From contig BTPP01000001.1 in NCBI GenBank assembly GCA_037102815.1, positions 2,815,001-2,879,000 of the forward strand: a DNA stretch of 64,000 bases, written 5' to 3'. Numbering within the stretch: position 1 is the stretch's first letter; each line of letters starts with the position of its first letter. Shown in pieces: positions 35,916-47,502 of this stretch. A model generated the notes under the pieces. The model saw only the letters and a program-made list of their open reading frames with translations. It was not told where the DNA came from and searched no databases. A program made the position numbers and the translations under genes. The stretch is from Neurospora intermedia (taxonomy: Eukaryota; Ascomycota; Sordariomycetes; Sordariales; Sordariaceae).

Positions 35916-36545
35916 GGGCGCCCGGGGGGGTGAATGAGTTAAGGGATGAGGGAATGAGTTGGTGTGTATAAAGGTTGGGTCTGTCTTGTTAGATTGGATT
36001 GGACTGTTTCTAATGCAGAGTGTATGTATGTATGTATGTATGTACGTAATGAACGGCGAAAGGGTGATGATGATAAGTGCCAGTTGGTAGTTTTCCACGG
36101 TTTTTTTGAAGTCGAGGATGGAGAAATGCAATCTGTATTCCAGAAGCCAATTGTCTATGTCTACTTCTTTGCATACATCTCACAGCTGTATGATCAATTC
36201 CGGTCTCTCATCCCCCAGCTATGCAATTGACTAACTCTCGTACAATTCTGATGATGTTTGGTCGAGATCATGATTCGAGGTCGAGATGGTGAGTTGAGTG
36301 GGTCTTGGCAAACAAGGGGTAGGTAGAACTAAGTGGTCAGAAAGGGGGTTTGTTTACATTCATCAGAACGCAAGCGAGCCAAGTCGCAGACACTCCGTCA
36401 TTCGCATTTACATACGTTCAAAACGTAGGGAGTATTCGTTAGTACATCATACACAGACAGGCACACCAACAAGGAAGACGACATAAATACTTTTTAGAGG
36501 AAAAAGAAAATCAAAAAAGAAAAACCAGAAAAATGAAATTATTAG
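35916..36545. other. SEC16 3' region
   Basis: Downstream of SEC16, including a (TGTA)n microsatellite at about 36020-36043. No gene seen before the tRNA-like gene. Confidence 0.6.
36020..36043. repeat. (TGTA)n microsatellite
   Basis: Six tandem tetranucleotide units in the SEC16 3' region. Confidence 0.9.
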
Positions 36546-36652
36546 TGGCCCGCACCGGAGTCGAACCGGTAACTTCCAGTTTACTTGGTAATAGCTCACA
36601 AAGAGCTTTCTCGCATTACTCCCGAGTGTGTTACCCGTTACACCAACAGACC
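36546..36652 (-). tRNA. tRNA gene or tRNA-like gene, isotype not assigned
   Basis: The 107-base minus-strand sequence has an A box (TGGTGTAACGGG), a perfect B box (GGTTCGACTCC) in a 5-bp T arm, and a 7-bp acceptor stem (GGTCTGT with GCGGGCC, some G-T pairs) ending in discriminator A. A T5 pol III terminator follows about 13 bases downstream (36529-36533). It is too long for an intron-free tRNA, and a hairpin-forming central part (AAGCTC...GAGCT) suggests an intron. I could not build a clean anticodon stem-loop. A class II reading (stem CTCGG/CCAAG with one mismatch, variable arm AACT-GGA-AGTT) fits best but lacks a normal U33, so a decayed copy is possible. Confidence 0.65.
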
Positions 36653-37254
36653 ACGGTTAATGAGGGGTGGTGAGGTGGGTTATATAGCAAGTGGAAGATT
36701 ACTGGCGGTCGGGCTGGTAGGCAAGTTACCGGCTGGTAGGGATAGGTTCGAAAAGATTGGGGGATGAGATGTGAAGGGGCAAGTACCATAGTAGCACGCT
36801 CGGTTTACTGCAGCCCAAGTAGATAGTAAATAAGTAAATAGCTGGTTATTGTTGCGATTTCTGACTCTTTATATACCTATTTGAGGTTCATTGGCCTTTT
36901 CTTCTTCTTCTTGAACGCTTTATCTACGCCAATTCATGGTGGTTCCTTTGGCCGTTGACCTTCATGTTTTCCCATGACACTAAATATTATGTCGATGGGT
37001 TGAACATCTTTCTAGCTTATTGAGTGCCTTGCCAATGCGCACCAGACGCTTGTTCTCCATTTATATGCCTGATATCTTGCATGACGCAGTTGATCGTGCG
37101 ACAACCTCCATTGCAACTCCAGGCTTGTAACCTCAAGATGGAAAGCCTTATACAAGCCTGCCTGTGTCCCTTCCCATATCCCGTCCATAACGCCATATGC
37201 AACCAAATCTTACAGGCGGGTATAATAATAACAAGTAAGCCTTTTCTGAAAGGA
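36653..37254. other. Spacer between the tRNA-like gene and HUS1
   Basis: AT-rich spacer downstream of HUS1; short frames only, nothing recognised. Confidence 0.5.
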
Positions 37255-38551
37255 TTACGTGTTGATAGATGAAACGTAGTACTGTCATCACGCCAAACAC
37301 GTTAGTAACAGTCCATATTCCGGAGAGATGGAGACAAAAAGAGAGAAAAAGAAAGAAAAAGAAAGAAAGAAAGAAAAAAAAAAACTCACAGTAACAACAT
37401 CATCCCCATCATCCCCTCCCTTTCCGGCCCCCACCCCCGGATAATCATCATCCGCCCTCCTTACATAGACATACAGTATGAGCGCATGCTCGTGCGTAAA
37501 GCACGCAATCACCCTACTCGCCTCCAGCCTGCCCACACTCAACACCCTTGACCAATCCTTCCCATCCACCCTGACCGTCGCCCACTGATCCGGCCCGGCC
37601 TCCCTGTATTTCGTGCTCGGATGCTCCTCAATCGGTACCGGCAGCACCGCCGGATCCAGTTCGGGATTCTCAAGACAGCTGTCCCAGACACTCGTAATGT
37701 CCAGGGTATCGGCTATTAACCGGAGACGCAAAGAGCCGTGCATGTTGGCTGAGAGTTCTAGTTTGGGGTTCTGTGCTTCGCGTCTACTAGAGGATGAAGA
37801 GGAGGCAGCTGTGGTGATGGCCAGCTTGGTGAACCGGTCCGAAATCGCCTTGAGCTGTAACAAGGGGGGGAACATGATGTGCACGTCTGGCTCCCGCACT
37901 TTTGGCTGCATAATGGTCTCGACTGTGTCCGGGTGCAGGACCCGCACGGGAATGTCTTGCGTGATGACCTTTTCGCGCTCGCGTTTCATGGTTAGTTCGA
38001 GCGGTTCTTGTGGGAAGAGGGAGTTTTCGGAGAAAGGGTCATTGTCGTCGTTGTAGCTGCCCATCTGGTCGTCGTTGTTGTTATTGCTGTTGTTCTTGTT
38101 TCGACGGGCGGCGGATGGAGCGTCCTTGGTCATGGTGTGAATGGTCATGGAAAGCATGGGGATGCCGTCGCGCTTGGTGAGACGCAAGCTAGCATGGTTG
38201 CTGTTGAGGGCGGATTTGAGAGCTCGTTGGAGCGGGCCGAGGGGAAGCTCCAGGTTGATGGTGTTGTTGGCTTCGTTGGATTGGATGTGGTAGCTGTCGA
38301 AGATGGTGTCGACGGAGAGGGAGGCCCACACCTGCGACCCGGTGTCGGGAATGACGGTAAACCTAACTGTATCATCATCGAGCCGGACCCAGGCGATCTT
38401 TTCTAAAGTGTTGAGGGCGGCTACAAGTTCTGATATTGGGAAACGTAGGTCAGAACCAGGCGAATGTGTGGTGAAGTGAAACGATGGCAACCTGGGACAG
38501 GGACTCACTCGAAAAGGTACGGATGTTTCTGAGTTCTGTTTTGAAGCGCAT
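37255..38551 (-). CDS. hus1: Checkpoint clamp protein Hus1
   Basis: A subunit of the Rad9-Hus1-Rad1 DNA-damage clamp. Three exons: 38551-38509, 38429-37390 and 37281-37255, giving 369 residues. The small end exons were placed from splice phase. Exon 1 gives the family start MRFKTELRNIRTFS, joined to KLVAALNTLEK. The last exon encodes only YYVSSINT and the stop, which completes the final beta strand (VVTYYVSSINT). The body has the PCNA-like fold expected of Hus1, with a Ser/Asn/Asp-rich insert near residues 145-175. Intron 2 (37389-37282) begins with a long T/TTTC run and has a TACTAAC branch site. Neighbours give no functional hint. Confidence 0.93.
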
Positions 38552-39116
38552 CTCTCTGATACTCGGTAACTAAGCCAATCCGATTCAATAAGAATACGTT
38601 CGAATGATACTAGTCGACAAAGTAAACCAAGCAGCCAAGATTCGGGCGCGTCGCGTAAATTGATGAAGAAAAGGTTGAAGTACTGTGTATGTTAAGATGC
38701 CGCCATGGACGGAAGGTGGGGATTTCCATTAGGTCGATCACCAAGAGCCCTGCTAGCGCGGGGTTGCCGCCTATAGTACCCCTGTAAGATGTCCTGCCCA
38801 AGCTCCGTAAGATCCAACCAAGGCTCCATTTGTACCTGCCGCGACAACGTCACCACTAGACGGGAGGTATCTCGACTCTTTAAATGTACAATCCCCCAGA
38901 CGACGTTCTCATCTGAATCGTCTAATCACTTCCATCTCAACAAAAGACAAGACAAACGTACCCGCAATATTCCCGATACGCCTGTGTATAAAGAAAGATG
39001 AAAGGATAGGAATTAGTACTCCACCCCAGGACAAGGTATGAGGTCCCCGAATGAACATCCGAACTTTCACTTCTTTCCCTCTGCAGCATCCCATATTCCA
39101 CACCCCCAAGACTGGT
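38552..39116. other. Spacer between HUS1 and the RING gene
   Basis: Promoter side of HUS1 and 3' side of the RING gene, both on the minus strand. No other feature recognised. Confidence 0.5.
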
Positions 39117-39950
39117 TCAGGCCGTTTTATTACTTGTGGAGGAAGCCGACGTTGTCAACGCCTGCTTATTCCACCACCACTCCCACTCATAATCCCTCGC
39201 GCCATTCCAACTGTCGAATCGAGTCTCTGGAAATCGAGCAATCACATACTCCGACTCTATATCGCCCCACCCGTCTATCGCTAGTGGTGAACTGAAGAAG
39301 ATCTTCTTCAACAAAAGCTTCCATTTCGATGTGCGTTGTCGTTTTCTGCCGTGCCTCGCGGTCACCACCCTATTCCCCCTAGCGATCATCTCGGTACAAT
39401 ATGCGCAATTGTATTGCATGGATGTTGTGGCGAGGGCTCGGATCCTCGCTTTGTTGACCTTGGCGGCGTTATGGCCCTCAGTGACGAACAAGGCGGGCAG
39501 GACGGGGTGTCCACAGCCGTGGACGAGCGAGTATCGGCAGATGGGGCATTGCGGTCGGTCGTAGGCCACCATCTGGATGTAGTGCTTGATGCAGTGGCTC
39601 CCAAACATGTGCCCGCACGGCACCATACTCCACGTCTCGACGATGCCTTCTGAGCTGGGGGAGCCGATCTCTTCGTGGCAGATGGGGCACATCTTGTCTG
39701 CGGGATCCTCCTCTTCGGATTGCTCGACCTGCTTCTCTTTGACCTTCTCGGTCCAGCCAAAGTTCTTGCCTTTTGATGCGAGCGATTTGGGGGAGGCAGC
39801 CATGGCCCTGTGATCGAATAGTACTCGGCTCATGATGGCGTCGCGGATTGCTTCGGATAAGCCGTAAAGTCGGGAGAAGATCCAGAGAGATATAGCTATA
39901 AAAACTCTGCACAGAGTCTCAGCCAAGCGAAAGAAGATGAATGCAAGCAT
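39117..39950 (-). CDS. RING-finger protein, probable E3 ubiquitin ligase
   Basis: Single exon, 277 residues. Residues 1-30 form a hydrophobic, Arg-containing stretch (MLAFIFFRLAETLCRVFIAISLWIF) that could be a membrane anchor. A basic linker is followed by a RING at about residues 88-140: CPICHEEI, then PCGHMFGSHC, then CPIC. A second Cys pair (CAYC) lies about 45 residues further on, then a basic segment and a Trp-rich C-terminus. RING domains usually recruit E2 ubiquitin-conjugating enzymes; the substrate is unknown. I do not recognise a named orthologue; the long gap between the first two Cys pairs suggests a lineage-specific fungal family. Confidence 0.75.
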   Translation of the reverse strand: MLAFIFFRLAETLCRVFIAISLWIFSRLYGLSEAIRDAIMSRVLFDHRAMAASPKSLASKGKNFGWTEKVKEKQVEQSEEEDPADKMCPICHEEIGSPSSEGIVETWSMVPCGHMFGSHCIKHYIQMVAYDRPQCPICRYSLVHGCGHPVLPALFVTEGHNAAKVNKARIRALATTSMQYNCAYCTEMIARGNRVVTARHGRKRQRTSKWKLLLKKIFFSSPLAIDGWGDIESEYVIARFPETRFDSWNGARDYEWEWWWNKQALTTSASSTSNKTA

Positions 39951-41624
39951 TTGGTGTAACGGTTTGTCACCAACAAAATGAGGTTGGTCGGTTGGGGGCA
40001 GGGATCAGATGTTAAGGCTATATTGGAATGTCTCGCTGAGGTGGGTGTTGGCACGCGCATAGGAGGCTGAAGAGGGTGGGAAACAAGATCACCTCAACAA
40101 GACGACAAGAAAATAAAGCAAAATGGCAGGACCGCGATGTCGCAAAGATGGTTGTTGTGGCTAACAAGACGAACCGTGAAGGTGGTGTTTGGGGATGAAA
40201 AGCACTTTTCAGTAGAAAAGTAGTCTTTCTTACCTCGGGCAATGTCCTAGTTTTCCTTCAAAGTTCTCTCTTTGCAGCCGGCTCGTCTCTGTTAGTATGG
40301 GAAGTATCAGAATGAGTTCAAGTGTCGGGTTGGTGACACCGAATCTACGTCAAGGTCTGCGATCCTCGGCGTGCTGACTGCCTCGTTATGGGAAAAAAAA
40401 GACAACAAGAAGATTGCTCAAAGAGCCGAGGAGATGACAGTAGGAGTACTAATGTATGTCGAAAGTGTATCTGTGGATGACTGCAGTTTACATCACACTC
40501 TACCAATGAGATAGTGTGCTTGAAGGTGCATAAACCGGGCAACAAACAGGAAGAAGACTCTGAAATCCTTCGTCTTTTGTCGTGATCAAGACCACAAGGC
40601 AGGCTCACGGACGGCCGGTTGGGTCAGTCGTCCACAATTGGGTCGGCAACCACCACAACAAACCCCGGACTCAGCCAATCAAACAAACCATGACCATCAG
40701 CATGATCAAGCCAGCCCGAACTGCTGGGCATCCGAAGAGTCAAGAAGACCATCCCACGTGCTGTTATACATAGATAAGCATAATTCTCCAAGGTTTGATA
40801 TCTTGATAGCCTTCTGAAATCTTTCATCATATCATCCTAGACGACGATATGCGACGAGTCTCACATGCCCGTCTGTTCGACCTCATCCCTAATACGACCT
40901 TGCATCAAATGATGCCGTGGGATGCAGGTAAGAACTCAACCATCCTTCATGACGGAAAGACGAGGTAAACAAGAGTGGCGACAGTACCAGGGCATTTTGT
41001 TATCAACATCTTTCCGTACACCCAGAAAGAAAGTCGAATATTGCACATGTTCCAGACAAGTCAACCACCTACCAACGATGAGGCACTGGTCCCAACAATG
41101 AAGTATCCTTGCCCGAGAACAGCAGGGATCTCACGGGACATATCTGCCATAGCTTTTGTCTCAAGGCAAGGGACGAAATCCTTAACCGGAAACAGTAGCT
41201 CGAAAGAACTTTATAGAAAAAAAGGAAGGGTGCCCAAGTTCCCTTGGAGGTCTGCGATGACATGGGAAGGTGAACTTCTTATAGTTGGTACATACTAGTA
41301 AACTCAGTGCAGTGGGGCCTTTAGTCGATAGTGGAGCCCTTTCTGCACTGTGTAACTCTGAGAGTATTATACTGTATCAGGACGGAGTGCTGGCGGGTGG
41401 TGTGTCTTGGCAACCTGACAGTGGTCCAAAGCACAAGCCAAGAATTGTGGTCGCCGCGCCTCCAAATAATTACACCACGCAACCGACACCTCGCTCTACC
41501 CACGACGGATAACGAACGACATTAGATTCATAGGTATCACCACCCTCTCTGCCTGGGACACGAACTGGCCGACGCTTTGTCGGCAAATTCCCACCTCCAG
41601 TCTATCGATTTCAGCCGCTTCACC
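39951..41624. other. Divergent spacer between RING and ESS2-like genes
   Basis: About 1.7 kb without a supported gene. It contains a hairpin-forming sequence at 41305-41350 (arms CAGTGCAG / CTGCACTG). Confidence 0.5.
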
Positions 41625-43007
41625 ATGGCTTCGGAACCGCCGACGTCGACGGCGCTTGTCCGCAAGAGGACCGACACCGAGTTGATGCCACCGCCACCCC
41701 CTGCGAAAAAGATCAAACGACCAAAAAGAGTCATCGATGAAGACAGCTATACCGATGCTCTATCTCACATTATTGCCCGCGATTTCTTTCCGGGCCTACA
41801 ACAAGCAGAATCACAGCGAGAGTATTTGGATGCGCTGGAATCAAAGGACCCAGAATGGATCTCAAGCGCCACCCAGCGTCTGCAGCAAGCAATGACTCCC
41901 GGACGACATCAAGCACCCAGCCGCTCGTTCCATTCTGCTCCCTCAGGCCCCGGTTCAGAAACGCCCATGGGCTACGCCGGCGACACCCCGATGAGTACGG
42001 TATCCTCGAGGACAGTGCAGGAAAAGAGCAAACTGGACACGAACATGAGCCTAGGCGCATTCCAGGCGAAATACACTAGCGAGGACAACGAGAGTTTTTA
42101 CAAGTTGCTGGATAAGCAAAACCAGAAGAGGGCAGAAAAGTACGCTTGGCTGTGGAACGGGAACAAGCTACCTTCCAAGCAACAACTCAAGCAACGGGAG
42201 GTGGAACAGAAGCTACTCGAGAGCGGGAAGAGTCTGGTGGATGATGGTTTCAAGAAGGATCGTCTAGCGATCAGGAGCAAGGATGACGACCGACCAGCTG
42301 CCCCGGCACATTGGAAAGCAAAACCGAACAACGAACTGATGTTCGCACCCGAAGGTGTGGACGGGATGTTGGAGACGCCGGCCGAGCGGGCGCAGCGAGA
42401 ATCACGAGCCGAGCCGAAGAGGATCATTTACGAAAACACCAGAGTCCCACAGCCCTATATGCCTCCCGAAGATAATCGAACAAGGGCTTCATCACCGTCA
42501 CTCTCGGATGTCAGGAATGCGATTGCGGGCAATCGACGTGCTTGCGATACAGAGACCAGCGTCGGGGGAGGTGATGAGACACCACGGATCAACGGCTATG
42601 CATTTGTTGATGACGAAGAACCAGAACCTCGGCGGAAAACGTCCAAAACACCACTCCCGGTTATCGATCTTGGTCCAGGTAATGCAACGCCAAACCCGTT
42701 TCATCTTCAGGAGCAAAGAAAGAAGGAGGCGCTACACCATCGCATGGTGGAGCGGATATCACAATCAAAGAGAACGTCAGCGAAGCTAGGACTGACTGGA
42801 AAGGTGGAGCGTACGCCTGTACCGAAATTCCCGAGCAGTCCTAGAGTTTCGGGTGGGTTGACGCCGGCTGCCCAAAGGTTATGGAGCAAGATTGGTAGCT
42901 CCGGAGGTCGGACTCCCAGCTCGCCGTTTAGTGGTGAGATTTCAAGGACACCAAGGGCTGCTACGCCAAAAGTCAAGACATCTGGTTTGCGAAATCCGAT
43001 GAAGTAA
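41625..43007 (+). CDS. ESS2/DGCR14 (Es2) family splicing-associated nuclear protein
   Basis: Single exon, 460 residues. I start at the ATG at 41625 (CACCATGG); the open frame upstream has no ATG. The family signature is near the N-terminus: EDSYTDALSHIIARDFFPGLQQ. A coiled, basic middle (YKLLDKQNQKRAEKYAWLWNG) and a NELMFAPEG segment follow, then Pro/Arg/Ser-rich repeats ending in TPR/TPK-like phospho-site sequences. Human DGCR14 and fission yeast Bis1 are found with the spliceosome C complex, so a nuclear splicing role is inferred from the family. Confidence 0.9.
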   Translation: MASEPPTSTALVRKRTDTELMPPPPPAKKIKRPKRVIDEDSYTDALSHIIARDFFPGLQQAESQREYLDALESKDPEWISSATQRLQQAMTPGRHQAPSRSFHSAPSGPGSETPMGYAGDTPMSTVSSRTVQEKSKLDTNMSLGAFQAKYTSEDNESFYKLLDKQNQKRAEKYAWLWNGNKLPSKQQLKQREVEQKLLESGKSLVDDGFKKDRLAIRSKDDDRPAAPAHWKAKPNNELMFAPEGVDGMLETPAERAQRESRAEPKRIIYENTRVPQPYMPPEDNRTRASSPSLSDVRNAIAGNRRACDTETSVGGGDETPRINGYAFVDDEEPEPRRKTSKTPLPVIDLGPGNATPNPFHLQEQRKKEALHHRMVERISQSKRTSAKLGLTGKVERTPVPKFPSSPRVSGGLTPAAQRLWSKIGSSGGRTPSSPFSGEISRTPRAATPKVKTSGLRNPMK

Positions 43008-43737
43008 ACAAATGAAAGGGGAAAAGGGGAACGGGGAAGGATAGACTGATAAAAGGATAAACGGAGGAGCGAGTCCTCTTAAGCAATATGATACCCAGAC
43101 GACATGAGCGCGCGTCACACATAGAAGTTTGAAATTAGGTACTTGGAAGAAACAGGACGGCTATTGAGCCGGTTAGACGGTGTGTCGTTCTAGGACGAAT
43201 TGGCTGGCAGAGTGCTTGGGAATGAAACCAGGTAGGCCGTATTCCAAGTTGCAAGTTTACATTGTACATGATGTATACGGCCCAAGTTGTAAGCGATGAG
43301 TGGACGATGAAAGATGAGAGGAACATGAGAATGGGTAAGGGTTACATTACCAAGTTTCCGGGACGCTATCACGCTAGCAGGGGCCCCTGGACCGTTCTCA
43401 CGACGCCGAGCCGAGTCCAAAAATTTGCGGCTCGACTTCGGCAGCGGCGCCGCTTCGGTCTCCCTCCCTCGTCACTTAACAAGTCACTTAGTTCAGCGCC
43501 CATCGTCCGCTATCTCCGGCACGTCATTCACTACCAATCACTTTATTTCTCCATACTCAACCCTCACTCCGTCATTAGGTTGCCTCGACCTCACTAGCAC
43601 CACTGGATTGGATGAGATGATGCGATTGAGAGTGAAACCCTTAGTCCCATAATACGCCGCCTAATAACCCACTCGTCCTTCCTTTCGTTATTCTCTTCAA
43701 CTACGTCATTGGTCCTGTCACATTCTATTTACACAAA
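43008..43737. other. Spacer between ESS2-like and COQ8 genes
   Basis: 3' region of the ESS2-like gene and promoter of COQ8. The last 300 bases are rich in CACT/TTC elements typical of leaders here. No gene. Confidence 0.5.
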
Positions 43738-46056
43738 ATGAGATTTGCCGACTTGCTAGTAGACCTGGCCGCCGTGGCTAATGCCTCTCGCTCCGTTGCC
43801 GGCAAACACGTTGCGCTCCGGGCTAGCCAGATTGACAGATACAGTAAGACGAGTAGTATTGCCAATCTTGCCAAGGATCTGGGGAGAAGCAAGCAACAGC
43901 AGCAGCATCAACATTACCAACAACAGACACCGGAGTCGCAACAGCAGGAGCAGAGACAGCAGGATGTGGCTCAGAGTCAGAGTCAGCAACCAGAACAGGG
44001 AGCGCGGGTGGAGGAGGTTATTCAGGTGAAGGAAGAGGTGCCGGTTGAGCAGCCTTCAGCGTCGATTACTACCCAGCCCAAGATTCCCCCATCACCACCG
44101 GTATCCGAGGCCAGGGTGTCTGCCGTTACGCCAGAGTCTCAAAAGTCGACTTCCAGACCGTTCACTCCTGCACCATGGGCAGACCGGAAACCCCTTCCTC
44201 AGCCCAGTCCCTTCCCCAAACCACCAAGAATCGGCGTCAAGAGCATAATACCGGGGATACCGGCCGACCTGGCAGCCCTGAAGGGCGGGGCCAATAGTGA
44301 AGAGGCTGGCGTCGATCTCAGCAGCATCTTCATGACGAACAAGGGTTCCAAGATTCTGGAGGAGTTGAGCAAGGAGCCTACTGTTCCCGCAGTTGAGATC
44401 ACCCCTAAGCCGGTTCCTGCCGTTGTCCCGGAACTTAAGACGACTGAGGTTGAGGTTAAGACGGAGGAGAAAGTCCAGGTCACTCAGCCACCAGTCGAAC
44501 AGGAACCAGTCCAGACGGTCGTTGAAGAGGCCGGGCAGCCCAAGCTGGAAGAGAAGCCGACTCTGGTCCCGGAAACCCCGGCCAGCACGCCAGCTCCTCC
44601 CTCGGCTGCCGTTAAGGCCACACCACAAGAGACAAAGACAACCAAGCTTTCGCAAGAGGACGCAGACTTGGTTGCCGAGCTCACAGGCTCGCCTCTCCCA
44701 GCCTCTACCCGCCACGAACTCCGCGAGTCCAAGGTCCCAGCCTCCCGCATCAGCAGACTATGGAACTACGGTGGTCTCGCCGCCGGAATGATGGCCGGCG
44801 CTATCGGCGAAGGTTTCAGCCGAGCCATTGGCGGCGGCAGCTCTGGGTCCGTCATGCTCAGCCCGGGCAACGTCGAGCGGCTGGTCTCCCGTCTTTCCCG
44901 GATGCGCGGCGCCGCCCTTAAGCTGGGGCAGATGATGTCGATTCAAGACTCCAAGATGCTCCCACCCACGATCCAGGAGGTCTTCCAGCGGGTTCAGGAT
45001 CGAGCCGACTACATGCCGGCCTGGCAGCGAGACCGAGTTCTGGTCTCCAACCTGGGCGCTGACTGGCGCTCCCTGTTCGACGAGTTCGAAGAGAAACCCA
45101 TCGCGGCCGCCTCCATTGGCCAAGTCCACCGCGCCACGCTCAAGTCCAACGGCGCCCGCGTCGCCGTCAAGATCCAATTCCCCGGCGTCGCTGACTCCAT
45201 CAACTCGGACCTCGACAACCTCGCCATCCTGCTGGCCGCCACCAAGCTTCTCCCCAAAGGCCTGTATCTGAACAAGACCATCGACAATGCGCGCACCGAG
45301 CTGGCGTGGGAATGCGATTATTTGAGAGAAGCCGAGTGCGGCGCCCGTTACAGGGAACTCCTTGCCGCGGATGGGCAAGAAGACGCCGTCTTCGCCGTTC
45401 CGCACATCTACTCGGAAGCCTCAGGCAAGCAAGTCCTTACCATGGAGTGGATGGACGGCGTGGGCGTCACGCGCGTCAAGGACTTCACGCAGGAACAAAA
45501 GGACTGGATCGGCACCCAGATCTTGCGCCTCTGTCTGCGCGAGATCACCGAGTTCAAGTTCATGCAGACGGATCCCAACTGGACCAACTTCTTGTACAAC
45601 CCCGAACAACAACGGCTGGAGCTGCTCGACTTTGGCGCTAGCCGAGAATACCCGGAGGAGTTCATCTCGCTGTATATCCGCCTGCTTGAAGCGGCGTCGC
45701 GGGGTGATCGCCCCGCGGTCAAGTCCCTTTCTGAAGAGCTGGGGTATCTGACGGGTCATGAGAGTAGAGCGATGTTGGAGGCGCATATCACTAGTGTTGT
45801 TACGCTGGCTGAGCCGTTCCTGCAGAGTGCGCCGGAAGTGTATGATTTCAGAGATCAGACGATTACGGAGAGGGTCAAGGCGCAGATCCCCGTCATGATT
45901 CATGAGAGGCTGGCGCCGCCGCCGGAGGAGACGTATAGCTTGCACAGGAAGCTCAGTGGGGCGTTTTTGTTGTGCGCGAGGCTGGGGAGTAGAGTTAGGT
46001 GTAGGGAGATGTTTGAGAAGGCTTTGGAGAAGACGGAGTATTTCGGGAAGAAGTGA
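43738..46056 (+). CDS. coq8: COQ8/ABC1 atypical kinase for ubiquinone synthesis
   Basis: Mitochondrial member of the UbiB/ADCK family, needed for coenzyme Q biosynthesis on the matrix face of the inner membrane. Single exon, 772 residues. The N-terminus fits import ([21 protein letters not shown]). A Gln-rich then Pro/Glu-rich linker of about 290 residues is long for the family. The conserved part has [17 protein letters not shown], the KxGQ motif (KLGQMMS, about residue 394), the Ala-rich loop [11 protein letters not shown] that replaces the usual glycine-rich loop, the VAVKIQFPG lysine, [22 protein letters not shown] and LDFGASREY. All key residues are present. Confidence 0.95.
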   Translation: MRFADLLVDLAAVANASRSVAGKHVALRASQIDRYSKTSSIANLAKDLGRSKQQQQHQHYQQQTPESQQQEQRQQDVAQSQSQQPEQGARVEEVIQVKEEVPVEQPSASITTQPKIPPSPPVSEARVSAVTPESQKSTSRPFTPAPWADRKPLPQPSPFPKPPRIGVKSIIPGIPADLAALKGGANSEEAGVDLSSIFMTNKGSKILEELSKEPTVPAVEITPKPVPAVVPELKTTEVEVKTEEKVQVTQPPVEQEPVQTVVEEAGQPKLEEKPTLVPETPASTPAPPSAAVKATPQETKTTKLSQEDADLVAELTGSPLPASTRHELRESKVPASRISRLWNYGGLAAGMMAGAIGEGFSRAIGGGSSGSVMLSPGNVERLVSRLSRMRGAALKLGQMMSIQDSKMLPPTIQEVFQRVQDRADYMPAWQRDRVLVSNLGADWRSLFDEFEEKPIAAASIGQVHRATLKSNGARVAVKIQFPGVADSINSDLDNLAILLAATKLLPKGLYLNKTIDNARTELAWECDYLREAECGARYRELLAADGQEDAVFAVPHIYSEASGKQVLTMEWMDGVGVTRVKDFTQEQKDWIGTQILRLCLREITEFKFMQTDPNWTNFLYNPEQQRLELLDFGASREYPEEFISLYIRLLEAASRGDRPAVKSLSEELGYLTGHESRAMLEAHITSVVTLAEPFLQSAPEVYDFRDQTITERVKAQIPVMIHERLAPPPEETYSLHRKLSGAFLLCARLGSRVRCREMFEKALEKTEYFGKK

Positions 46057-46403
46057 GCGAGGTGTATGTATGATACTACAGTGGCTGGGAGTCGGGCTGG
46101 TAGGGATATAATCGGAGCGTTAGACCAGACGGAGTTTCTGCAAGTGATTCTTTCTTCTTTCCTGTACATCCCGACCAAAAGTTCTCTGTTATAGGGAATC
46201 CAGTGTACCGAGTAAGATCACTTGAAAAAGCATAGCCATCACTTGTAGGGTGATTTGTACAATAGATGTGAATATTACAATCCCAACCTTTTGCGCGCCT
46301 TCTTCATATATCAGTCCATGACACCTAGGTATATCTCCAATGCAGCCATTTATAGTATACTCCCAGTGTTTTAAGCAAGCAATAATCCACCCTTCCTTTT
46401 TCT
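46057..46403. other. Convergent spacer between COQ8 and RRP36
   Basis: Short AT-rich 3' spacer; nothing else recognised. Confidence 0.6.
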
Positions 46404-47502
46404 TTACCTATCCTCAGCCGTCCGTCTCGCCAACGGCAACGCCTTCTTCTCCTTGCCTGCAATCTTCTTCCTCTTGCGCTCAATCGCCTTATCGACCTGG
46501 CTCTTCTTCATGCTCGCGAACTGCTCCACAAGTAGCTGCTTCTTCTGCTCCGACTTCTTCAAGTAGAAGGGCGTCTTACCCTGCTTGATGAGCTCCTTCT
46601 CCTTCTTCTTGTGCTCCGACAACAGCTCGCGCTCCTTATCCTTGCGGGCGCGCGCCTTCTTCTTGCTCTCCATCGACAGGAGCGCCCGCTGCAGCTCCTC
46701 CTTTTCGTTGGCATCTTTCGTCTTCTTGATCGCCATCCGCAGCTGCTTCATCTCGTCCTCCTGGTAATCGTCCAGGAACGAGTAGGCTTTGCGCGCCTTG
46801 ATCTCGTCTACTACGCTTTTACCGGAGCTACCGCCGATGCCGGGGGGCGCGAACCGTGGGTCCCGTGATTTGGGCTTGGCGGGCTCGTTGGCGAGAAAGT
46901 CGCGACGCCGAGAGACGGGCTTTTTGGAGGTCATCTCGACGGGCGCGTGCTTGTTGGTGCGATGGTGCTTCTCGACTTTGGCCTTCATGCCCTTTTCGAT
47001 CTCGGTCTTCCAGTTGGGCTCTTCTTTCTCTTCATCGTCATCGGAGGCGTCCTCGTCGCCGCCCTTCTTCTTCTTCTTTTTCTTCAGTGCGCCGAGAGAG
47101 GCTTGGGCTCGGGCGAGAGCACCGAATGAGAGCTGCGCGGCATCGATGCCGGTGCCGCCGTGCTCTGAGGGTGCGTCGGAATCCTGTTGTTGGGCATTAG
47201 TCGTAGTTTTGACATGATAGTATTGTTTTTTTTTTTTTTTTTTTCTGTTTTGAAGAAAAGAAAAAAAAAATCAAAGATTCCCTTACATCGTCACTGCCTG
47301 GTTCACTGCCCTCCTCAATCTCTTCATCCTCCTCCTCCTCGGTGTCGCTGCCTGTGTGAAAGCCGCCGCCTTCTTCCTCACTAGGGGCCTCATCTGAGCT
47401 CCCCTCCACATCCGAATCGGGCTCGGCTTCAAATCTCGGGCGAACACGTCTCTGGAGCTTAGCACCCAGCGTAGGGGGAGCTTTTCGCTTAAGCGCAGGC
47501 AT
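46404..47502 (-). CDS. rrp36: rRNA biogenesis protein Rrp36
   Basis: A nucleolar component of the 90S pre-ribosome needed for early 18S rRNA cleavages. Exon 1 47502-47287, intron 47286-47184, exon 2 47183-46404; 331 residues. An acidic N-terminal half (long Glu/Asp/Ser run) precedes the family core: LSFGALARAQASLG, a Lys run, KHHRTNKHAPVEMTSKKPVSRRRDF, DPRF, AYSFLDDYQEDEMKQLR, and the basic coiled C-terminus ending FASMKKSQVDKAIERKRKK. The intron carries T-rich and A-rich homopolymer tracts (about 47224-47273). Motif order matches yeast Rrp36. Confidence 0.93.
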
